Origin: an uncultured Eubacteriales bacterium
Lineage (GTDB): Bacteria; Bacillota; Clostridia; Oscillospirales; Oscillospiraceae
Direction of reading: 5' to 3'
DNA length: 30,631 bases
Assembly (NCBI GenBank): GCA_900548795.1
Contig: URLT01000009.1
Span: forward strand, 1 to 30,631
Every line of letters begins with the position of its first letter. The first letter of the stretch is position 1. Shown here piece by piece: positions 1 through 8,350 of this stretch. The position numbers were made by a program, and so were the translations under genes. A model generated the notes under the pieces. That model did no database searches. It was not told where the DNA came from and was given only the letters and a program-made list of their open reading frames with translations.

Positions 1-368
1 GCGCGGCGGTCGCCGAGGAGGGCAAGACCCTGCTGACCGTCACCGAGAACGGCTTCGGCAAGCGCACCCCGGTCGAGAGCTATCTGCGCGGCGACGTCGT
101 GCAGAGCCGCGGCGGCAAGGGCATGAAGAACTACCGCCTGACGGAAAAGACCGGCCCGGTCGCGGGCGCGGCCGTGGTCGGCGAGGACGAGGACGTGCTG
201 CTGGTCGAGTCGGGCGGCGTCGTGATCCGGATGCCCGTCTCCGGCATCAGCACCTATGGCCGCGACACGCAGGGCGTGATCCTGATGCGTGTCGAGGAGG
301 AGAACCGCGTGATCTCCCTGCAAAGCACGGAGGCGGCCGCAGAAGAAACCGAAGAGACAAAGGAGTAA
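1..368 (+). CDS. gyrA: DNA gyrase subunit A, C-terminal end (partial)
   Basis: This is the 3' end of a gene that begins before the window; the open frame starts at base 3 and runs to a TAA at 366-368, giving about 121 residues. The peptide has the GyrA C-terminal beta-propeller pattern: a VTENGFGKRTPVESY strand followed by the basic QSRGGKGMKNYRL loop, which resembles the GyrA-box repeats that wrap DNA. It ends in a short acidic tail rich in Glu and Ala, as in many GyrA proteins. GyrA is the DNA cleavage and wrapping subunit of the type II topoisomerase that introduces negative supercoils. ParC of topoisomerase IV is the alternative, but the RGGKG-type propeller repeats favour GyrA. The next gene starts 3 bases downstream, so the two are probably co-transcribed. 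Confidence 0.9.
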   Translation, partial: AAVAEEGKTLLTVTENGFGKRTPVESYLRGDVVQSRGGKGMKNYRLTEKTGPVAGAAVVGEDEDVLLVESGGVVIRMPVSGISTYGRDTQGVILMRVEEENRVISLQSTEAAAEETEETKE

Positions 369-371
369 GCC

Positions 372-938
372 ATGAATCCTGAAACCGAACAACTCGAGGA
401 AGTGCAGGATCGGCCGGTGTTCACGGCCACGACGAGGCTCAACGCCGCCCTGCAGCAGGAGGCCGCCACGGCGCTCACGCCGAAGCTCACGAAAGCCGTG
501 AGCTGGATCTGCTTCGGGCTGCTCGCCGTTATGGCCGGGCTGCTCGTCTGGCAGCTCATCGCCACGGGCAACAAAAACAACGCGATCCTGCTGGGCATTC
601 TGGTGCTGACCATGGCCTTTTTGGCATATAACAAATTCACCGCGCCGAAAAAGGCGCTTCGCCGCTGGGAGGAGGGCATCCGCCGCCAATACGGCACGGA
701 TTGCCTGACGCTCCAGACGGAATTTTACCCCCACACCCTTGCGCAGACCCTCGCGGAAAACGGCGAGGTCGCCGTCGAGGGCTATTCGTCCCTCTCGCGC
801 ATTGCCGAGACGGAGCACCTGCTCCTTCTGCGGCGCTCGCGGGATAACTGGTTCTTTGTCGAAAAAAGCGGCGTTGCCGGCGGAACGGCCGAGGAGCTGG
901 TGAAATTTTTGGAGGAGCGCGGTCTGAGCCGCAGCTAA
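372..938 (+). CDS. YcxB-like two-TM membrane protein
   Basis: A 188-residue protein. A polar N-terminus is followed by two hydrophobic segments at about residues 45-65 and 73-90 separated by a short polar loop, then a soluble C-terminal half. The C-terminal half has the sequence character of YcxB-like domains: a KKALRRWEEGIRRQYG basic stretch, a central beta-rich part, and an aromatic LLLLRRSRDNWFFVEKSG strand. That family is widespread in Firmicutes and has no settled function, so none is assigned. The start directly follows gyrA (3-base gap). It is followed after 11 bases by hemW, whose AAGGAGG ribosome binding site sits at the end of this gene. The family call is by eye. Confidence 0.75.
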   Translation: MNPETEQLEEVQDRPVFTATTRLNAALQQEAATALTPKLTKAVSWICFGLLAVMAGLLVWQLIATGNKNNAILLGILVLTMAFLAYNKFTAPKKALRRWEEGIRRQYGTDCLTLQTEFYPHTLAQTLAENGEVAVEGYSSLSRIAETEHLLLLRRSRDNWFFVEKSGVAGGTAEELVKFLEERGLSRS

Positions 939-949
939 GGAGGCAGAGC

Positions 950-2149
950 ATGGCATTTTTCCTCGGAAAACAGGCGCAGGATAAGCGCCTCGGCATCTAT
1001 GTCCATATTCCCTTCTGCAAGAGCAAGTGCGAATACTGCGACTTCTATTCCCTGCCCGGCGCCTGCGACGGGCGCACCACCGACGACTATCTTCAGGCGC
1101 TGGCCGACCACATCCGCGAGGCCGGGCAGCTCTCCACGGAGCATCTGGTCGACAGCGTCTATTTCGGCGGCGGCACGCCGAGCTACTTCGGCGCGGAAAA
1201 TCTCGAGAAAATTCTCGACGAGCTGCAGCGCTCCTTCCGCATCGGCGTCGACGCCGAGATCTCGCTCGAGGCCAACCCCGAGAGCCTGTCGCCCATGGGT
1301 CTGCGGCGGATGCTGCGCGCGGGCTTCAACCGGCTCTCCATCGGCGTGCAGTCCGACGACAACGAAATTCTCAAAAAAATCGGCCGTCCGCATACCTTTG
1401 AGCAGGCGCGGCAGGCCATGGACAAGGCCAGAAAGGCCGGCTTTGCGAACATCTCGCTCGACCTCATGTACGGCCTGCCCGGCCAGACGCTCGAGAGCTG
1501 GAAGCAGACCGTCGAGCGCATCATCCGGATGCGTCCGGAGCATATCTCCTGCTACGGCCTCAAGGTCGAGCCGAACACGCCGCTCTGGACCTATCAGGAC
1601 ACCGCGAACCTGCCCAACGACGATCAGCAGGCCGACATGTATCTGGCCGCCTGCGAGCTGCTGAAAACGCACGGCTACGAGCACTATGAGATCTCGAACT
1701 GGGCGAAAAAGGGCTTTGAATGCAAGCACAACCTGAAATATTGGACGGGCGGCGAATACATCGGCTTCGGCCCGACCGCCGCCAGCGATTTCGACAGCAA
1801 GCGCTTCACCGTTATGCGCGACCTCAAGGGCTACTGCGACGGCATCAAGAAGCGCGGCGTGATCCTTTCCGAGTGCGACACGATCCCGCAGCGCGAACGC
1901 GCCGGGGAATACCTGATGCTCCGCCTGCGCATCGCGCAGGGCATCAACGCCCGGGAATATGAGCGGCACTTCCTGCTGCCCTTCGCGCCGATCGAGGAGG
2001 CCATGCAGAAGTTCCAGACCAAGGGTCTGACCGAGATGACGCATGACCGCTGGCGCCTGACCGAGCGCGGCTGGCTCGTCAGCAATCAGATCATCCTCTA
2101 TTTGCAGGAGCTTCAGGAGCGCTCGACGCCCATCACCAAGGGGCGCTGA
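950..2149 (+). CDS. hemW: HemW-like radical SAM heme chaperone
   Basis: A 399-residue radical SAM protein. The IPFCKSKCEYCDFYS motif near the N-terminus gives the CxxxCxxC ligands of a [4Fe-4S] cluster (C23, C27, C30). YFGGGTPSYF and GVQSDDNEILKKIGR follow, as in the HemN/HemW superfamily. The HNLKYW signature at residues 260-265 is typical of HemW rather than true HemN coproporphyrinogen dehydrogenase, which also has a longer N-terminus. HemW binds heme and is thought to deliver it to client proteins; many databases still label this family oxygen-independent coproporphyrinogen oxidase. The start is supported by AAGGAGG about 8 bases upstream. The closest neighbours do not point to a heme biosynthesis cluster. 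Confidence 0.9.
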   Translation: MAFFLGKQAQDKRLGIYVHIPFCKSKCEYCDFYSLPGACDGRTTDDYLQALADHIREAGQLSTEHLVDSVYFGGGTPSYFGAENLEKILDELQRSFRIGVDAEISLEANPESLSPMGLRRMLRAGFNRLSIGVQSDDNEILKKIGRPHTFEQARQAMDKARKAGFANISLDLMYGLPGQTLESWKQTVERIIRMRPEHISCYGLKVEPNTPLWTYQDTANLPNDDQQADMYLAACELLKTHGYEHYEISNWAKKGFECKHNLKYWTGGEYIGFGPTAASDFDSKRFTVMRDLKGYCDGIKKRGVILSECDTIPQRERAGEYLMLRLRIAQGINAREYERHFLLPFAPIEEAMQKFQTKGLTEMTHDRWRLTERGWLVSNQIILYLQELQERSTPITKGR

Positions 2150-2187
2150 GGCAAGACGCCACTTTTTTATGATTCGGAGGATATGCT

Positions 2188-3330
2188 ATGCGACAACTTC
2201 TGGACGCCCTGCTTGACCGGCCGCTCTATCTGGCGCTGCCGGCGCTGGCGCTCGTGCTCGCGGCGCTCACCGTCCCGCTCTACCGTCTGGCGCGCAAGCC
2301 CGCCCCCGGAACGACCGACTGGATGCGCGGCATCGACCCGCCCCGATTCTCCGGCTACCGCATTTTTGCGCTGCGCTGGACGGATCTGCTCTTCTGCGCC
2401 GCCGCGGGGCTGCTGGCAGCCGCGCTGTGTCTTGCGGCCGAGGCGCTGCGCACGGGGGCTGCGCTCGGCCTGCTGTGGCTGAGAGACTCGCTCTATCTGC
2501 TCGGCAGCACCGCGCTGATGGGTGTGCTGGTCTATCTTCCGACGCGGATGATGTGGGGCAGCCCCCTTGCGGCGCTCTGCGTCGCGGCGCTGAGCGGTCT
2601 GCAGGGCTTCAGCGCGGAGGCGACGTCGTTTTTAGCGCTGGCGCTGTTCTTTTTGAACGACTGGCTGACCGCGGACGGGCAGCAGCCTCTGCTTTTCTAC
2701 GCGTTTTGGCTCGTGCCGACGGCCTTGGCCTACGGACTGAGCCTGCTGATGGCGCCGGAGCTGCTCTGGTTCCTGCCGCTGCTCGTTCTGGCCTATGCGC
2801 TTGCGCAGTGCTATCGCTGGCGCACGGGGCTGGAAAAGCAGCGCGGCGGAAAGCTCGCCGTTTCGATCGTGCTGACGCTCCTGCTCGTGCTGCTGACCTC
2901 TGCGACCGTCACGATGCTGCGCCTGATGCTCGACGGGCTTGATCCGGAGGACTTCTGGACGACGAAATTCGTCATCGCGCTGCCGGGAGAAATGCTGCGC
3001 GCCTTCCTGCGCGGCTTCCGGCTCGGGGCGCTCCCGACGCCGACGCTTTTCGACGTCGTTGTGCTGATCCTTGCGCTGGCAGGCTGGCTCACGGCGGCGC
3101 ACGGCCTTGTGCGCAAGCGCGAGACCGTCTGCCTGACTGCCGTGCTGCTGCCCCTGCCCGTGCTGGCGCTGTGGCTGTGCGGCACGGAAAACGCGCTGCA
3201 CCTGCTGTTCCCGGCGCTGCTCCCGTTCGGCCGCGTCTGGGCGGGGCTTGCCAGAAAACGCAAATTCGCCGCGCCGGCTCTCTTTGCGGCCGGCGTTGCG
3301 GTCTGTTTGATCTTCGCGATGACTTTTTAA
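2188..3330 (+). CDS. polytopic membrane protein of unknown function
   Basis: A 380-residue, very hydrophobic protein with roughly nine or ten predicted membrane helices separated by short basic loops (for example RKPAPGTTDWMRG and RWRTGLEKQRGGK). No catalytic motif or family signature is recognisable. The layout of many helices with one longer loop near residues 240-270 resembles polytopic glycosyltransferase-like or O-antigen-polymerase-like proteins only in a general way, and no acidic catalytic loop can be pointed to. The start ATG at 2188 lies 7 bases after GGAGG at 2176-2180; an out-of-frame ATG sits 5 bases earlier. It lies between hemW and rpiB on the same strand, 38 bases after the first and 18 before the second. 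Confidence 0.7.
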   Translation: MRQLLDALLDRPLYLALPALALVLAALTVPLYRLARKPAPGTTDWMRGIDPPRFSGYRIFALRWTDLLFCAAAGLLAAALCLAAEALRTGAALGLLWLRDSLYLLGSTALMGVLVYLPTRMMWGSPLAALCVAALSGLQGFSAEATSFLALALFFLNDWLTADGQQPLLFYAFWLVPTALAYGLSLLMAPELLWFLPLLVLAYALAQCYRWRTGLEKQRGGKLAVSIVLTLLLVLLTSATVTMLRLMLDGLDPEDFWTTKFVIALPGEMLRAFLRGFRLGALPTPTLFDVVVLILALAGWLTAAHGLVRKRETVCLTAVLLPLPVLALWLCGTENALHLLFPALLPFGRVWAGLARKRKFAAPALFAAGVAVCLIFAMTF

Positions 3331-3348
3331 TTTTAGGAGGCATTTCCA

Positions 3349-3792
<444 letters not shown>

Positions 3793-3815
3793 TTTTTGCA
3801 CAGCTCTGTGCATCG

Positions 3816-3855
3816 AAACCGGGACTGCCGCATTCCAACGCGGCAGTCCCGGTTT
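3816..3855. terminator. bidirectional intrinsic terminator between rpiB and the carboxypeptidase gene
   Basis: A perfect 16-bp inverted repeat with arms AAACCGGGACTGCCGC (3816-3831) and its complement (3840-3855) encloses an 8-base loop and is flanked by T runs on either strand. It lies between two convergent genes and could end transcription from both sides. Confidence 0.85.
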
Positions 3856-3873
3856 TTGTGCCGTTCGGCGGGT

Positions 3874-5025
3874 CTATTCCCCCGCCATGCAGAGGCGACG
3901 GAGCAGGCGCGTCGTGAGCTGCCACCAGCTCAGGCGCTCGACCGTCTCCGGCGCAATGAGCGCAAGCTCGGCAAGCACCTCGCCGTCGGCCGTGAGCGTC
4001 AGGGTGCCGAGCTGCTGTCCGGCGGCGACGGGGGCGTCGATCTGCTCGGGAAGCGAGACGGTCTTTTCGATCTGCGCTCCCTTTTTGGTCAGCAGCGGCG
4101 CGCTGTCGCGCAAAACCGGCGTCAGCTTCTCCGACGTGCCGAGACGCACGCGCAGCGGCGTGAGCGCCTCCTCCGGCTCGGGGCGAACGAGCGCGAAATT
4201 TGCGAAGCCGTAATTCAGCAGCGCCTTGGCAGAGGCAAAGCGGTCGGCCGAGCTGGCGCAATGCAGGACGACCGCGATCAGCTCCAGCCCGTCGCGTTCG
4301 GCGGAGGCCGAGAGGCAGTGCCCGGCCGACGAGGTGTAGCCGGTTTTCAGCCCCGTCGTGCCCTCATAAAACCGCACGAGCTTATTGGTGTTGGTCAGGC
4401 CGAAGCGGCCGCCGCGCACCGTGTCCATCCAAATGGTCGTGTAGCTGCGGATGCGCTCGTGCTTCAGAAGCTCGCGCGACATGACCGCGATGTCGTAGGC
4501 GCTCGTCAGGTGCTCGGCCGCGTCCGGCGTGTCGTCCAGTCCGGTGCAGTTGACAAAATGCGTCTCGTGCATCCCCAGCTCCGCCGCGCGGGCGTTCATC
4601 CGCTCGACGAAGGCCGCCTCGCTCCCGGCAACGTGCTCTGCAAGCGCCGTGGCGCAGTCGTTGGCCGAGCTGACCACCACGCTTTTGAGCATCTCGTCCA
4701 TGCTCATGCGCTCGCCGACCTCCAGATAGACCTGACTGCCGCCCTTGGCCGCCGCAGCCTCGGAGGCTGTGACGGTGTCGTCCATGGAGATGCGCCCCTC
4801 GTCGAGCGCCTCCATGACCAGCAGCAGCGTCATGATCTTGGTGACGGACGCCGGAGCCAGACGCTCGTGGGCGTTTTTTTCGGCAAGAACCGTCCCGGTC
4901 GCCGCGTCCATCAGCACCGCCGACGGCGCGGGGATCTCTACCTCGGCCGCCGCCGCGCGGGGCAGGAGCGCCGTCAGCAGCGACGCCGCCAGCAGCGCGG
5001 CAAATATCCGTTTGAACATCTTCAC
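3874..5025 (-). CDS. dacF: D-alanyl-D-alanine carboxypeptidase (DacF/PBP5-type)
   Basis: A 383-residue secreted low-molecular-mass penicillin-binding protein. A signal peptide is visible at residues 1-27 (basic MKMFKR, hydrophobic core, RAAAA before EVE). The three active-site motifs of the S11 family are present in order: SVTK at residues 60-63 with the nucleophilic Ser, SAN at 120-122, and KTG at 227-229. A C-terminal beta-rich domain (about residues 265-355) and a Trp/Arg-rich end that may lie along the membrane complete the usual PBP5 layout. It removes the terminal D-Ala from peptidoglycan pentapeptides. The ribosome binding site region is AAGGATGGGGTG. The gene is convergent with rpiB and divergent from mtaB. 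The exact paralogue name (DacA, DacB or DacF) cannot be settled from sequence alone. Confidence 0.92.
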   Translation of the reverse strand: MKMFKRIFAALLAASLLTALLPRAAAAEVEIPAPSAVLMDAATGTVLAEKNAHERLAPASVTKIMTLLLVMEALDEGRISMDDTVTASEAAAAKGGSQVYLEVGERMSMDEMLKSVVVSSANDCATALAEHVAGSEAAFVERMNARAAELGMHETHFVNCTGLDDTPDAAEHLTSAYDIAVMSRELLKHERIRSYTTIWMDTVRGGRFGLTNTNKLVRFYEGTTGLKTGYTSSAGHCLSASAERDGLELIAVVLHCASSADRFASAKALLNYGFANFALVRPEPEEALTPLRVRLGTSEKLTPVLRDSAPLLTKKGAQIEKTVSLPEQIDAPVAAGQQLGTLTLTADGEVLAELALIAPETVERLSWWQLTTRLLRRLCMAGE

Positions 5026-5079
5026 CCCATCCTTTCCCGATTTGGTACAAGCGTATGCCGCGCGGACGAGAAAAAGACT

Positions 5080-5107
5080 TTGCCTTTTCCGAAAAATCTG
5101 CTACAAT
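5080..5107 (+). promoter_or_regulatory. sigma-A-type promoter for mtaB
   Basis: TTGCCT at 5080-5085 is followed after 16 bases by TACAAT at 5102-5107. The start codon lies about 25 bases downstream, after an AGGCAGGAG ribosome binding site. Assigned by match to the consensus only. Confidence 0.55.
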
Positions 5108-5132
5108 GGGGAGAGAAAGGCAGGAGAACGCG

Positions 5133-6419
5133 ATGAAATTTCAATGCTACACCCTTGGCTGCAAGGTCAATCAATATGAGACGCAGGCGATGGAGCGGCA
5201 GCTCCTCGCGCTGGGGCACGAGCAGGCCGAGCGGGGCTGCGACCTGCTGATCGTGAACACCTGCACCGTCACGGCCGTGGCCGACCGGAAGAACCGCACG
5301 CTCATCCGCCGTCTGCGCCGCGAAAATTCGAACGCCGTGCTCGGCGTCTGCGGCTGCTATGCGCAGCTCAAGAGCGAGGAGGTGCAGGCGCTCGGCGCGG
5401 ACGTGGTCGGCGGCAGCGCCGAGCGGGAGGCCTTTTTGCAAAATCTGCTGCACGCCGCGCGGGAGCGCACGCCGGTCGTCTCCGTCGACGAGGCGCTGCG
5501 CCGCCGGACGTTCGAGGAGCTTCCGGCCGGCGGCCTTGCCGCGCGCACGCGCGCCATGCTCAAGGTGCAGGACGGCTGCTGCAATTTCTGCACCTACTGC
5601 ATCATTCCCTTTGCCCGCGGGCCGGTGCGCTCGCTGCCGTTGGCGCGCGCCGTCGAGCTGGCGCAGGGGCTGGCCGCCGACGGCTACCGCGAGATCGTCC
5701 TGACGGGCATCGAGATCGCCTCGTGGGGCTGGGATCTCAGGGACGGCAGCAGGCTGGTCGACCTCGTCGAGGCGGTCTGCCGCGCCGTGCCGCAGGTGCG
5801 CATCCGGCTCGGCTCGCTCGAGCCGCGCACGGTCGACGACGAATTCTGCCGCAGGCTCTCCGTCTGCGCGAACCTCTGCCCGCAGTTCCACCTGAGTATG
5901 CAGAGCGGAAGCGACGCCGTGCTCCGGCGGATGCACCGAAAATATGACGCGGCGCGCTTCCTGCAAAGCGTCGAGCTGCTGAACGCGGCCTTCCCCGGCT
6001 GCGCGGTCACGACCGACCTGATCGTCGGCTTCCCCGGCGAGACGGAGGCGGAATTTTCCGAATCGCTGGCCTTCTGCGAGCGCTGCGGCTTTGCCGCGAT
6101 GCACGTTTTTCCCTATTCGCGCCGCCCGGGCACGCCCGCCGCGTCCATGCCCGGCCAGCTCACGCGCGCCGAGAAGGAGGCGCGCGCAGCCGAGGCCGGC
6201 GCGCTGGCAAGGACGCTGCGCGAGCGCTACGACACGGCTCTGCTGGGAAAGCCGCAGGAGGTGCTCTTCGAGCAGACCGAGGGCGGCTTCTTCACCGGCC
6301 ACGCGCGCAACGGCGTGAAGGTCTATCTGCGCGGCGAGGGGCTGCACAACCGGCTGCTTTTCGCGGTGCCGACGGCGCTCCGCGACGACGGCGTGGAGGC
6401 GCGCCCCGCCGAGGCGTGA
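5133..6419 (+). CDS. mtaB: tRNA t6A37 methylthiotransferase MtaB
   Basis: A 428-residue methylthiotransferase that adds a methylthio group to C2 of N6-threonylcarbamoyladenosine at position 37 of ANN-reading tRNAs. The N-terminal UPF0004 domain begins with TLGCKVNQYETQAM, the hallmark of the MtaB/YqeV subgroup as opposed to MiaB or RimO, and provides cluster Cys C10, C44 and C73 or C75. The radical SAM core has C149, C153 and C156 (CxxxCxxC). A C-terminal TRAM-like segment (QEVLFEQTEGGFFTGHARNG) contacts tRNA. An upstream in-frame ATG at 5055 would add 26 residues, but the start at 5133 is preferred because AGGCAGGAG precedes it and the conserved domain begins at once. The family uses two [4Fe-4S] clusters. 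Confidence 0.93.
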   Translation: MKFQCYTLGCKVNQYETQAMERQLLALGHEQAERGCDLLIVNTCTVTAVADRKNRTLIRRLRRENSNAVLGVCGCYAQLKSEEVQALGADVVGGSAEREAFLQNLLHAARERTPVVSVDEALRRRTFEELPAGGLAARTRAMLKVQDGCCNFCTYCIIPFARGPVRSLPLARAVELAQGLAADGYREIVLTGIEIASWGWDLRDGSRLVDLVEAVCRAVPQVRIRLGSLEPRTVDDEFCRRLSVCANLCPQFHLSMQSGSDAVLRRMHRKYDAARFLQSVELLNAAFPGCAVTTDLIVGFPGETEAEFSESLAFCERCGFAAMHVFPYSRRPGTPAASMPGQLTRAEKEARAAEAGALARTLRERYDTALLGKPQEVLFEQTEGGFFTGHARNGVKVYLRGEGLHNRLLFAVPTALRDDGVEARPAEA

Positions 6420-6528
6420 AGCTCCATGCATGAGCACCGCACCACGAAAAGGCGCAAATGCCGGTGCATGAAGGTTTTGCGCATCATTTCCGGTTGCTCC
6501 GCAGGGGCGAGGAAATGGCACATTTCTG

Positions 6529-6556
6529 TTTTTGCTATGCTTTTGCATAGCAAAAA
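6529..6556. repeat. perfect 12-bp inverted repeat next to the bioY terminator
   Basis: TTTTTGCTATGC (6529-6540), a four-base loop, then GCATAGCAAAAA (6545-6556). The right arm merges with the T tract (seen from the minus strand) of the bioY terminator, so the two hairpins are in tandem. It may help stop transcription coming from mtaB, though it has no 3' T run of its own. The rest of 6420-6613 holds only imperfect inverted repeats, for example CATTTCC/GGAAATG around 6485-6516. Confidence 0.6.
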
Positions 6557-6586
6557 GCCGCCTTCCCGGCCTTGGGGAAGACGGCT
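6556..6586 (-). terminator. intrinsic terminator of bioY
   Basis: Read on the minus strand, AGCCGTCTTCCC pairs with GGGAAGGCGGCT (one mismatch) around a seven-base loop and is followed by TTTTTG. It begins 28 bases after the bioY stop codon. Confidence 0.85.
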
Positions 6587-6613
6587 GCTCTTTAAGTGGT
6601 GCGTTGAGGACGA

Positions 6614-7162
6614 TTATTTTTTGCCGACGAGGCCGGTTTTGTGGAGCCGGACGGCGAGCAGCGACGCGAGCACCATTTTGACCGCGTCATAGGGCAGGAA
6701 GATCAGGCAGCCGCTCCAGATCGTCTTCCAGACGGAGAGCACGCCGTTCATCTTGATGTAAAGATACGGCAGGCCGCAGAGATAGAGCACCGCGAGCGCG
6801 ACCGCCTGCGCGGCCAGCAGCCGCCAGAAATTGCGCCGTTCGGGGTTCTTCGGCACGAGCAGGCCGACCGTAACGGCCGCCGGGATCAGACCGAGCACAA
6901 AGCCGAAGGTCGGGGAGGCAAAGCTGCCGATGCCGCCGCCCGAGGTAAAGACCGGAAGGCCGAAAATACCGAGCAAAACATAAACGATCTGCGACGCGCC
7001 GCCCCACAACGGGCCGAGCAGCAGACCGGAAAGGAAGCAAAACAGAACTTGAAGGGTGAAGGACACCTCTCCGATGCCGGGGATCCTCAAAAACGCGCCG
7101 ACGGCGGTCAGCGCGGCGAAGATCGCCGCTAGGATCATTTCTTTGAGCGGAACATGCTTCAT
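6614..7162 (-). CDS. bioY: biotin transporter BioY (ECF S component)
   Basis: A 182-residue membrane protein with about six hydrophobic segments, the size and topology of BioY. Recognisable family marks are the N-terminal EMILAAIFAALTAVGAFLRI helix, the GLLLGPLWGGASQIVYVLLG segment, and the loop LPVFTSGGGIGSFASPTFGF matching the BioY signature for the biotin-binding region. BioY binds biotin and works with the shared ECF energising module (EcfA1, EcfA2, EcfT), which is not in this window; some solitary BioY proteins transport without it. It is divergent from a biotin-protein ligase gene, which supports the substrate assignment. A strong promoter reads into it and a clear terminator follows it. 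Confidence 0.93.
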   Translation of the reverse strand: MKHVPLKEMILAAIFAALTAVGAFLRIPGIGEVSFTLQVLFCFLSGLLLGPLWGGASQIVYVLLGIFGLPVFTSGGGIGSFASPTFGFVLGLIPAAVTVGLLVPKNPERRNFWRLLAAQAVALAVLYLCGLPYLYIKMNGVLSVWKTIWSGCLIFLPYDAVKMVLASLLAVRLHKTGLVGKK

Positions 7163-7190
7163 GGGAAAACCTCGATTCTCTCTTTACAAA

Positions 7191-7219
7191 TTGCCCAAAA
7201 TCGGGTACAGTAGGATTAT
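7191..7219 (+). promoter_or_regulatory. promoter for birA
   Basis: TTGCCC at 7191-7196 and GATTAT at 7214-7219 are separated by 17 bases. The predicted start site near 7226 leaves a leader of only about 25 bases before the ATG at 7251. Its -10 element overlaps the -10 of the opposing bioY promoter. Confidence 0.45.
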
Positions 7220-7243
7220 ACAAAAAAACAAGTCGAAAGGCAA
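7215..7243 (-). promoter_or_regulatory. promoter for bioY
   Basis: On the minus strand TTGCCT (7243-7238) is followed after exactly 17 bases by a perfect TATAAT (7220-7215). Transcription would begin near 7208, giving a leader of about 45 bases before the bioY ATG. The -35 element overlaps the ribosome binding site of birA on the other strand. Confidence 0.7.
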
Positions 7244-7250
7244 GAAAAAA

Positions 7251-8033
7251 ATGAACAAGCTATCCTGCGACCGGCTTTGCCGTCCCGACTGCCCATGGAC
7301 GCCGGAGCTGCTGGAAGAGATCGACTCGACAAACGCCGAGCTGAAGCGCCGTCCGGGCGCGCCGGAGGGCACGGTGCTCGTCACCGCGCGCCAGAGCGCG
7401 GGAAGGGGGCGGCTGGGGCGGCAGTTCTCGTCGCCGCCGGGCGGGGTCTATCTTTCGGCCGTGCTGCGGCCGGACGCGCCGCCGGAGCGCCTGCTCCACC
7501 TGACGCCGATGGTCGCCGTCGCGATGCGCCGCGCGTTGCTCGACGCCTGCGGCGCGGATTGCGGCATCAAGTGGATCAACGATCTCGTGTTTCGGGGCAA
7601 AAAGCTCTGCGGCATCCTTGTGGAGCTGCACGAGGGCGCGGTGATCGTCGGCGTCGGCGTCAACTGCAACACGCCGCCGGAGGCGTTCCCGCCCGAGGTG
7701 CACGCCATGGCCACCACGCTGCGCGACGCCGTCGGCGCGCCGGTCGACCCGAATGCGGTCGCCTCGGCCATGACGCGGCGGCTTTGGCTGCTCTCGCAGG
7801 AGCTGTTTTCCAAAAAGGCGGAATATTTGGCCGAGTATGCCGCCCACTGCGTCACGCTGCATCAGCCGGTGCAGCTCCTGCGCGGCCAGACGCGCGAGGA
7901 GGCCTTCGCCGAGGGCATCGACGAAAACGGCGCGCTGCTCGTGCGCCGCGCGGACGGCACGCGTTCGGCCGTGCAGGCCGGCGAGGTCAGCGTCCGCGGG
8001 CTTTACGGCTATGCAAGCGGCGCCTCGTCATGA
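7251..8033 (+). CDS. birA: biotin-[acetyl-CoA carboxylase] ligase lacking the DNA-binding domain
   Basis: A 260-residue biotin-protein ligase. It activates biotin with ATP and attaches it to a lysine of biotin carboxyl carrier proteins. Motifs are the STNAE start of the catalytic domain, the GRGRLGRQFSSP adenylate loop (residues 51-62), KWINDL (107-112) and KKLCGILVE (118-125), with the small SH3-like C-terminal domain after about residue 205. The catalytic domain begins about 25 residues into the protein, so the N-terminal winged helix of bifunctional BirA repressors is absent. The start at 7251 is set by GAAAGG about 10 bases upstream; the in-frame extension to 7056 would run through the bioY promoter and coding strand and is not credible. 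Confidence 0.92.
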   Translation: MNKLSCDRLCRPDCPWTPELLEEIDSTNAELKRRPGAPEGTVLVTARQSAGRGRLGRQFSSPPGGVYLSAVLRPDAPPERLLHLTPMVAVAMRRALLDACGADCGIKWINDLVFRGKKLCGILVELHEGAVIVGVGVNCNTPPEAFPPEVHAMATTLRDAVGAPVDPNAVASAMTRRLWLLSQELFSKKAEYLAEYAAHCVTLHQPVQLLRGQTREEAFAEGIDENGALLVRRADGTRSAVQAGEVSVRGLYGYASGASS

Positions 8034-8176
8034 CGCGGCAGCCCCGGCGCCGCGCAGTGACATGCCAAGGGGATTATAAGATTTTTTGAAACAAAATTCT
8101 GGGCTGCAAGGGTAAAAAAACCGGTGGTTTTTCAAAGAAAACGCACAAATTTTGAACACCGCATCATTTCATACTA
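8034..8176. other. non-coding stretch after birA, with a weak terminator-like hairpin
   Basis: No gene is seen. AAAAACC (8116-8122), a three-base loop and GGTTTTT (8126-8132) form a weak hairpin that could serve as a terminator for birA. The remainder up to the MITE at 8177 shows nothing recognisable. Confidence 0.35.
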
Positions 8177-8319
8177 GGGAACCTCTGAATCAATCGGCTG
8201 CGGCGCCCAGCGGGTCTTTTTCCCCAACTGATATACACGAAGGATTCCTGCGATTTCCAAACCTCAATTTGGAACCAAATCCCTCGCTGACCGCTCTTGC
8301 AATTGAATCAGAAGTTCCC
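8177..8319 (-). mobile_element. MITE copy 1 (143 bp, internally deleted)
   Basis: Terminal inverted repeats GGGAACCTCTGAATCAAT and ATTGAATCAGAAGTTCCC bound the element. The interior matches the reverse complement of the copies at 19114-19274 and 22232-22392, but about 18 bp between the CCAACTGAT and GGATTCCTGC blocks are missing. Flanking dinucleotides are TA on the left (8175-8176) and AA on the right, consistent with a decayed TA target duplication. No ORF encodes a transposase. The right end is 31 bases upstream of the nitroreductase start, and the ribosome binding site there lies outside the element. Confidence 0.85.
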
Positions 8320-8350
8320 AAGAATCATTATCACATCAGGAGGTATCAGG

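Noticed and set aside
7160..7250. Biotin-regulator operator in the bioY-birA intergenic region
   Set aside because: Only a single TTGTAAA-like half-site is visible and no well-spaced partner; BirA here has no DNA-binding domain.
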